A stretch of 9,558 nt of DNA from Actinomycetes bacterium (lineage in GTDB: Bacteria; Actinomycetota; Actinomycetes; Propionibacteriales; Propionibacteriaceae), in contig JAEZHJ010000002.1 in the NCBI GenBank assembly GCA_023436925.1, forward strand, positions 1 to 9,558, written 5' to 3'. Below the pieces are notes generated by a model. The model searched no databases, was not told the DNA's origin, and worked only from the letters and a program-made list of their open reading frames with translations. The position numbers and the translations under genes were made by a program. Shown here one piece after another: positions 5,118-9,558 of the stretch (positions within the stretch are counted from its first letter, which is position 1; the number at the start of each line of letters is the position of its first letter).

Positions 5118-6594
5118 CCTGGTCGTCCTCGAACCCCTCGGCGGCGAGCCGGGTGAGCCGCTCGGCCTCACGCTCGGCGTGGTAGGCGGCGTCGCGCTCG
5201 CGGCGCCGGGCGGCGGCGGGCCGCGGCGCGTTGAGGCGCTGGTCCTCGCCCCGCCGGGCAAGGATCTCGGCGCCGATCTCGATCTGTGGCGCGAAGTCGA
5301 AGACCACCGGGTTGTCGGCACCGATCGCTACCGCGTCACCGGCCTGGGCGCCGAGCGCGAGCAGTTCGTCCTCGATCCCGAGCCGGGCGAACCGGTCGGC
5401 GAGGTAGCCGACCGCCTCGGCGTTGTTGAAGTCGGTCTGGCGCACCCAGCGCTCGGGCTTGGTGCCGCGCACCCGCCACACGAAGCCGCCCTCGCCGTCG
5501 CTCTGGCGGGCGATGGTGAACTCGGGCCCGGCGACCGGCTGGGGCCGGATCACGATCGTGGCCGGCTTGGGCTCGGGGGCGGCGGCCCGGCGGGCGGCGA
5601 CCAGTTCCGCCAGGGCGAAGGTGAGCGCGTTGAGTCCCTCCCCGGTCTTGGCCGAGACCCGGTACACGGCCAGGCCGCGGGCCTCCAGGTCGGGGGTGAC
5701 CAGGTCGGCCAGTTCAGCGGCGTCGGGGATGTCGACCTTGTTCAGCGCGACCAGCCGGGGCCGGTCCTCCAGCCCGCCGTGGGCGACGAGTTCCGCCTCG
5801 ATCACGTCGAGGTCGGAGACCGGGTCGCGGCCGGGCTCGTAGGTGGCGCAGTCGATCACGTGGACCAGCGCCCAGCAGCGTTCGATGTGCCGCAGGAAGT
5901 CGTGGCCCAGGCCGCGGCCGAGGCTGGCGCCCTCGATCAGCCCGGGCACGTCGGCGACGGTGTAGGTGGTCTCGCCACGCACCACCACGCCCAGGTTGGG
6001 CACCAGGGTGGTGAACGGGTAGTCGGCGATCTTGGGCCGGGCGCGCGAGATCGCGGCGATCAGCGAGGACTTGCCGGCGCTCGGGAAGCCCACCAGGCCG
6101 ACGTCGGCGACCAGCTTGAGTTCAAGGGTGATGGTGCGGGACTCGCCCTCCTCACCCAGCAGGGCGAAGCCGGGCGCCTTGCGGGCGGTGGACGCCAGCG
6201 CCGCATTGCCCAGGCCGCCCCGGCCACCGGCCGCCACGACCACCTCGGCACCGGGGCCGACCAGGTCGGCCAGCACCTCGCCGGTGTCGGCGTCCTTGAC
6301 CACGGTGCCGTCGGGGACGTCGAGCACGACATCCTCGCCGCGGGCGCCGTTGGCGTAGTCGCCGCGTCCGGGCTGGCCGTTGGAGGCCTTGCGCTGGGAT
6401 TGGCGGTGGTACTCCACCAGAGTGGTCAGGTTGGGGTCGACCCGGATGACCACTGACCCGCCGTCGCCGCCGTTGCCGCCGTCGGGGCCGCCGAGCGGCT
6501 TGAACTTCTCGCGGTGGACGGAGGCGCAGCCGTGGCCACCGTTGCCGGCGGCGACCCGCAGGGTCGCACGGTCGACGAAGGACGGGATAGCCAT
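5110..6594 (-). CDS. obg: GTPase Obg/CgtA, three-domain actinobacterial form
   Basis: A 494-residue GTPase of late 50S ribosome assembly and stress control. Domains in order: the glycine-rich Obg fold at about 2-160 (FKPLGGPDGGNGGDGGSVV, PGRGDYANGARGEDV, AAGGRGGLGN); the G domain at about 161-335 with GFPSAGKSS (169-177), DYPFTT switch (191-196), DVPG (215-218), NKVD (285-288) and SAK (313-315); then the C-terminal OCT domain at about 350-436 (FVWRVRGTKPERWV). A charged tail of about 55 residues, rich in Arg, Ala and Glu, ends in EDDQDD. The OCT domain and tail make it longer than the E. coli protein (390). The ATG at 6594 has a strong AGAGGAG site 4 bases upstream. It starts 29 bases after the ribokinase-family gene and is not preceded by rplU-rpmA. 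Confidence 0.97.
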   Translation of the reverse strand: MAIPSFVDRATLRVAAGNGGHGCASVHREKFKPLGGPDGGNGGDGGSVVIRVDPNLTTLVEYHRQSQRKASNGQPGRGDYANGARGEDVVLDVPDGTVVKDADTGEVLADLVGPGAEVVVAAGGRGGLGNAALASTARKAPGFALLGEEGESRTITLELKLVADVGLVGFPSAGKSSLIAAISRARPKIADYPFTTLVPNLGVVVRGETTYTVADVPGLIEGASLGRGLGHDFLRHIERCWALVHVIDCATYEPGRDPVSDLDVIEAELVAHGGLEDRPRLVALNKVDIPDAAELADLVTPDLEARGLAVYRVSAKTGEGLNALTFALAELVAARRAAAPEPKPATIVIRPQPVAGPEFTIARQSDGEGGFVWRVRGTKPERWVRQTDFNNAEAVGYLADRFARLGIEDELLALGAQAGDAVAIGADNPVVFDFAPQIEIGAEILARRGEDQRLNAPRPAAARRRERDAAYHAEREAERLTRLAAEGFEDDQDD

Positions 6595-6597
6595 GAC

Positions 6598-6623
6598 ACT
6601 CCTCTGGGGCGAACCTGAGGAGT
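6598..6623 (-). promoter_or_regulatory. Hairpin that can pair the obg ribosome-binding site
   Basis: Between the rbsK-like stop and the obg ATG the minus strand reads ACTCCTC (6623-6617), a 12-base spacer, then GAGGAGT (6604-6598): a perfect 7-base-pair stem. Its 3' arm is the obg Shine-Dalgarno itself, so the folded RNA would hide it. It may limit obg translation unless ribosomes finishing the upstream gene open it. No U-run follows, so a terminator is unlikely. A chance complement to a purine-rich site cannot be excluded. Confidence 0.45.
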
Positions 6624-7556
6624 CTATCCGGCCGGCGTCGGGGCCCCGAACGTGACCGGCAGCAGGGCCCGGATCTCGTCCCAGCGCGGCATCGAGTCCG
6701 CCGCGCCCGGTCGAGTGACGGTGATGGAGGCGGCCACCTGGGCGACCTCGATCGCCCGGCGGAAGTCGGTGCCGGCGGCGAGCTGGGCTACCAGGGCACC
6801 GACGAAGGTGTCCCCCGCCGCGGTCGCGTCGACCGCCTCGACCCGTCGGCCGGGGAGCTGGGCGACGACCTCGCCGCCGCGGGCCCAGGCCGCCCCGTCC
6901 GCACCGAGGGTGACCACGACGTCGGCGCAGCGCCGGCTGAGCGCGGCGGCGGCCACCAGGGGGTCACTCTCGCCGGCCAGCAGGCAGGCCTCGTGCTGGT
7001 TCGGCACGAGCAGGTCGACGGTGGCCAGCTGGTCGTCGTCCAGCGGACGGGCGGGGGCCGGGGTCAGCACGGTCCGCACGCCGCGGTGGCGCGCGGTCCG
7101 GAACGCGGCGAAGACGTTGTCCAGGTCGAGTTCGAGCTGGCTGACCAGCCACCCGATGGAGTCCAGCAGGTCCTCGGTCACCTGGTCGGCGGTGGTGGCG
7201 AGGTTGGCGCCGGACACCACGACGATGGTGTTCTCGCCGCCCCGCTCGACGGCGATGTGGGCGGTGCCGGTGGTGCCGTCGCGGCGCAACTCGCGGGCTC
7301 CGATCCCCTCGCTCGAGAGCAGGGCGGCGAGCTCGTCGCCGTAGCCGTCGGTGCCGAAGGTGCCGATGAACTCGACCTGCCCACCGGCTCGGGCGGCGGC
7401 GACGGCTTGGTTCAACCCCTTGCCGCCCGGGTTGGTGATCAGGCTGTCGCCGAAGATGGTCTCCCCCGCGCCGGGCAGCTTGTCGACCCGCACCACGATG
7501 TCCATGTTCGCGCTGCCGAAAACCCCGATCGCGGTCCGCGCACCCTCGCCCGTCAT
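6624..7556 (-). CDS. rbsK: PfkB-family sugar kinase, ribokinase-like
   Basis: A 310-residue kinase that probably phosphorylates D-ribose at O5 with ATP, in the cytoplasm. Ribokinase signatures are GSANMD (14-19), NPGGKGLNQAVAAARAG (42-58), VPNQHEA (184-190), TLGADGAAW (216-224) and the PfkB motif 2 VDATAAGDTFVGAL (242-255) with catalytic base D249. The GGKGxNQA and DATAAGDTF texts are closer to ribokinase than to fructokinase or adenosine kinase, but sugar specificity cannot be read from sequence alone. Start ATG 7556 has GAAGGA about 5 bases upstream. No ribose transporter or LacI regulator is adjacent; neighbours are an MFS exporter (41 bases upstream) and obg (29 bases downstream), all on one strand. 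The 41-base gap 7557-7597 shows no convincing promoter or terminator. Confidence 0.87.
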   Translation of the reverse strand: MTGEGARTAIGVFGSANMDIVVRVDKLPGAGETIFGDSLITNPGGKGLNQAVAAARAGGQVEFIGTFGTDGYGDELAALLSSEGIGARELRRDGTTGTAHIAVERGGENTIVVVSGANLATTADQVTEDLLDSIGWLVSQLELDLDNVFAAFRTARHRGVRTVLTPAPARPLDDDQLATVDLLVPNQHEACLLAGESDPLVAAAALSRRCADVVVTLGADGAAWARGGEVVAQLPGRRVEAVDATAAGDTFVGALVAQLAAGTDFRRAIEVAQVAASITVTRPGAADSMPRWDEIRALLPVTFGAPTPAG

Positions 7557-7597
7557 CGCCGTCCTTCAGTGTTGGTGTGTCCCCACAGTCTGCCGGA

Positions 7598-8890
7598 TCA
7601 GGCCGGCGGCCACGCGATCACATCACGACTCCAGGTGTCGGGGGTGCCCACCCGGCGCAACCCGGGCAGGCACGCGAGCACGGCGGTGACCAGCAGGATG
7701 CCGCCGGCGAAGCTCCACAGCGCGACTTCCACGCCGGCGCCGGCCAGCAGGGCGCTGCCGACCACGGGGGCGATCGGGGCGGCCAGGAAGCCGGTCAGGC
7801 CCAGCACCGAGCTCGCCCGCCCCTGCAGTTCGGCCGGGGTGATGGCCAGGGTGTAGCCGCCGATGCCGGCGTTGATCACCGGGATCAGGATGACGGCGAC
7901 GGCCAGCATGCCGACGTATCCGGGGTAGCTGTGCAGCAGCGCCATCCCGGCGGTGCCGAGCCCGGCCAGGCCGAGCCCGGCGATGACGATGAAGCCCAGC
8001 CGGACGCGCTGCAGGATGCGGCCGGCGGCCAGCGCGCCGAGGATCATCACCGCGCCGGCGACCAGGTCGAGCACGCCGATCAGCAGTGGGTCGATCCCCT
8101 GCTGGACGAGCTCCAGGTTGATCGTGGTGATCAGGCCGGCCAGCGCGATGTTCACCAGCATGAACAGGCCGAGCGAGAGGCGGAAGAAGCGCACCTGCCA
8201 GACGAAGCGCAGCCCTTCGGCGAGCGCCGCCATCGGACGGGTGGCCCGGGCGGCCTCCAGGTCCCCGTTCAGCGACTCCCTGACCAGGCTCGTCGTGCCC
8301 GCCATGGCCAGGTGCCCGATCGCACTGGCCAGCAGCGGGATGGCGTGCCCGACGCCGTACAGGAAGCCGCCGAGCGGTCCGGCGATCAGGCCGGCCAACG
8401 CGTGCCGGCCCTGGACCACCGCCATCGCGGTCCCCAGCTGCTCGCTGGGAACCACGGCCCGGATCGCCCCGGTCTCGGCGGGGTTGGCGAAGACCGCGGC
8501 GACCGAGGAGGCGAACAGGGCGAGCGCGAGTTGCCAGCCGGTCAGCGTCCCCGACCACCAGCTCGCCGCGAGCCCGACCCAGACCAGGGCGCCGACCAGA
8601 CTCGCGATCAGGATGATCCGGCGGCGGTCGACCCGGTCGGCGACGACTCCCCCGGGCAGCGTCCCGGCCAAGGCGCCGAGTTCCCCGACGGCGGCGATCA
8701 GGCCGGCCTGGGCGACCGAGCCGGTCACCTGGTAGGCCAGCAGCGGGATAGCGAAGGCACCGACGCCGACCCCGATCACATGGGCGGTCTTGCCGGTCTG
8801 CAGCAGCGTGTACGGCCGGTTGCGCCACAGCGGAGGCAGTGCGTGGGGCGGCGCGGCGTCGGGGGTGGTGACGAGGTTCTCAGCGGTCAT
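7598..8890 (-). CDS. MFS exporter, EntS/MFS_3-like
   Basis: A 430-residue major facilitator with about 12 hydrophobic segments and a polar 26-residue N-terminus. MFS motif A is clear in GGVVADRVDRRRIIL (80-94) after helix 2. The FANPAETGAIRAVVPSEQLG run (134-153) is typical of the MFS_3/enterobactin-exporter-like group, many members of which export siderophores, macrolides or other drugs. A central loop of about 25 charged residues (204-228) separates the two halves. Substrate is unknown. I chose the ATG at 8890: the open frame reaches an ATG at 8941, but that would add 17 residues coded by the operator repeats, and homology starts well after 8890. There is no Shine-Dalgarno before 8890, while TAGCGT sits 7 bases upstream, suggesting a leaderless mRNA. 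It is divergent from the winged-helix regulator, which probably controls it. Confidence 0.88.
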   Translation of the reverse strand: MTAENLVTTPDAAPPHALPPLWRNRPYTLLQTGKTAHVIGVGVGAFAIPLLAYQVTGSVAQAGLIAAVGELGALAGTLPGGVVADRVDRRRIILIASLVGALVWVGLAASWWSGTLTGWQLALALFASSVAAVFANPAETGAIRAVVPSEQLGTAMAVVQGRHALAGLIAGPLGGFLYGVGHAIPLLASAIGHLAMAGTTSLVRESLNGDLEAARATRPMAALAEGLRFVWQVRFFRLSLGLFMLVNIALAGLITTINLELVQQGIDPLLIGVLDLVAGAVMILGALAAGRILQRVRLGFIVIAGLGLAGLGTAGMALLHSYPGYVGMLAVAVILIPVINAGIGGYTLAITPAELQGRASSVLGLTGFLAAPIAPVVGSALLAGAGVEVALWSFAGGILLVTAVLACLPGLRRVGTPDTWSRDVIAWPPA

Positions 8891-8897
8891 GGCGGGA

Positions 8898-8927
8898 ACG
8901 CTACATTGCGCAGCAGTTCTTGCGCAA
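8898..8927 (-). promoter_or_regulatory. Candidate leaderless promoter of the MFS exporter
   Basis: On the minus strand TTGCGC (8927-8922) could serve as a -35, an 18-base spacer follows, then TAGCGT (8903-8898, TANNNT type) and 7 bases to the ATG at 8890. The -35 and spacer coincide with two of the four operator repeats, so a bound repressor would block polymerase. The absence of any Shine-Dalgarno in the 15 bases before the ATG supports a leaderless start. Confidence 0.5.
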
Positions 8928-8954
8928 TATGTCTTGCGCAAGATTTCCTGCGCT
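8906..8954. promoter_or_regulatory. Operator array: four TTGCGC-type repeats at 14-base spacing
   Basis: In the divergent gap, repeats start at 8906 (TTGCGCA), 8920 (TTGCGCAA), 8934 (TTGCGCAA) and 8948 (CTGCGCT), each exactly 14 bases after the last. The two middle copies are perfect 8-base palindromes. The spacers between them are also alike (ends GTTC, TGTC, TTTC). The array covers the likely -35 and spacer of the exporter promoter and the region just upstream of the regulator's -10, so one bound protein could repress both genes. The adjacent ArsR-like regulator is the obvious candidate binder; that is inference. Confidence 0.75.
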
Positions 8955-8960
8955 TTCTGC

Positions 8961-8966
8961 TAGCCT
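8961..8966 (+). promoter_or_regulatory. Candidate -10 box of the regulator gene, leaderless
   Basis: TAGCCT fits TANNNT and is followed by 7 bases (CTCCCCC) and the ATG at 8974. No Shine-Dalgarno is present. The nearest -35-like sequence, TTGCGC at 8934-8939, would need a 21-base spacer, so no proper -35 is seen. The operator array ends 6 bases before this box, which suggests autoregulation. Confidence 0.45.
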
Positions 8967-8973
8967 CTCCCCC

Positions 8974-9558
8974 ATGGGTCGCACCAAGGACGAGAATCGC
9001 CCGGACGAGGGTGACCGGCGACAGCGCGAGGTCTTCCTGGTCAGCGAGCCGGAGGCACTGCGCGCCTTCGCCCACCCGCTGCGCCAGCGGATCCTGCTCG
9101 AGCTGTCGATGCTCGAGCACGGCCGGGCAGCCGATCTCGCCCGGGTGCTCGACCAGCCCGCCAACGCGATCAGCTTCCACCTTCGTGCGCTGGCCAGGGC
9201 GGGGTTGATCGTCGAGGCACCCGAGCACGCCCGGGACCGGCGCGACCGGGTGTGGAAGCCGGTCGCCGACTCCTACGCCCTGGACCGGCACGTGCCCGGC
9301 TGGACGGCGGTCGTCGACCCGCTGCTCGACTGGGTGCGCAACACCGTGATGGAGCCCGTCACCGACGAGTCGGTCCACCGGCAGCTCGCGGCGAGCCAGC
9401 TCTCGCTGACCAGGGCCGAGGCCGAAGAGCTCGCCGAGGCACTCTCCTCGGTCATCTCGGAGTGGAGCGACCGCTCGGGCCGACTCTCCCGGGAGAACCC
9501 GGCAGACCCGGAGCGGTCCCGCTACCAGGTCGTCTTCACCATCGGCCCCTGGGAGCCC
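8974..9558 (+). CDS. ArsR-like winged-helix transcriptional regulator (3' truncated)
   Basis: The frame is open from ATG 8974 to the right edge (195 residues, no stop). A winged helix-turn-helix spans about 24-97: ALRAFAHPLRQRILLELSML (helix 1-2), ADLARVLDQPANAISFHLRA with the recognition helix near 64-74, LARAGLIVEAP and a DRRDRVWKP wing. This is the ArsR/HTH_20 style in which a hydrophobic N-terminal helix mentions the 'HPLR' turn. No CxC metal-binding motif is seen, so a metal sensor is unlikely. The helical C-terminal half (about 110-170, then a strand RYQVVFTI) may bind a ligand or form the dimer. It diverges from the MFS exporter across an 83-base gap with four operator-like repeats, the usual layout of an autoregulated repressor-exporter pair. 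The inducer is unknown. Confidence 0.85.
   Translation, partial: MGRTKDENRPDEGDRRQREVFLVSEPEALRAFAHPLRQRILLELSMLEHGRAADLARVLDQPANAISFHLRALARAGLIVEAPEHARDRRDRVWKPVADSYALDRHVPGWTAVVDPLLDWVRNTVMEPVTDESVHRQLAASQLSLTRAEAEELAEALSSVISEWSDRSGRLSRENPADPERSRYQVVFTIGPWEP

Noticed and set aside
5110..5321. N-terminal extension of ProB beyond the ATG at 5117
   Set aside because: The open frame there is the charged tail of obg read in another frame; kinase homology begins just after residue 17 of the chosen start.
7557..7597. Terminator or promoter between the exporter and the ribokinase-like gene
   Set aside because: Only a 4-base TGTG/CACA dyad is visible, with no U-run and no convincing -10/-35, so nothing is called.
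8891..8941. Upstream ATG at 8941 as the MFS exporter start
   Set aside because: It would code 17 residues from the operator repeats and put the start inside the presumed promoter; the residues do not look like MFS sequence.
7577..9208. A 543-residue plus-strand open frame running into the regulator region
   Set aside because: It is antisense to the MFS exporter and then out of frame with the regulator. Composition is dominated by Gly, Gln, Arg and Asp with no domain.

Overview
The window is very GC-rich, with short gaps, GTG as well as ATG starts and chains of overlapping genes. With a GpgP-like phosphatase next to rsfS and nadD, and obg next to proB and proA, this points to an actinomycete. 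A member of the Propionibacteriales or a related group is my guess; nothing here fixes the genus.

Layout. The first ~170 bases hold the 3' end of an unidentified plus-strand gene. From 166 to 8890 every gene lies on the minus strand, so the biological order is right to left: MFS exporter (8890-7598), ribokinase-family kinase (7556-6624), Obg GTPase (6594-5110), glutamate 5-kinase ProB (5117-3966), a seven-helix PQ-loop/SWEET-like membrane protein (3969-3316), gamma-glutamyl phosphate reductase ProA (3319-2057), a 140-base gap, a 40-residue one-helix membrane protein (1916-1794), NadD (1801-1151), RsfS (1154-774) and a GpgP-like histidine phosphatase (777-166). At the right edge a divergent plus-strand gene (8974 to beyond 9558) encodes an ArsR-like winged-helix regulator.

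How it works together. obg-proB-PQ-proA are joined by 8-, 4- and 4-base overlaps, and the small protein-nadD-rsfS-gpgP set by 8-, 4- and 4-base overlaps, so each set looks like one translationally coupled operon. ProB and ProA carry out the first two steps of proline synthesis. Obg and RsfS act in ribosome assembly or silencing, NadD in NAD synthesis, and the phosphatase probably in glucosylglycerate metabolism. The gap between the two operons contains a GC hairpin (possible terminator), three tandem copies of a 21-base repeat, and a -10-like hexamer placed for a leaderless transcript of the small gene. The MFS/regulator pair is a separate local circuit: its 83-base divergent promoter region carries four TTGCGC-type repeats exactly 14 bases apart, very probably the regulator's operator.

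Most of the window is conserved housekeeping. The less ordinary parts are the operator array, the full-length PQ-loop protein inside the proBA operon, the unannotated 40-residue membrane protein coupled to nadD, the tandem repeat, and a kinase gene where rplU-rpmA usually sit upstream of obg. I found no clear evidence of an undescribed multi-gene system, RNA gene, insertion sequence or CRISPR array.
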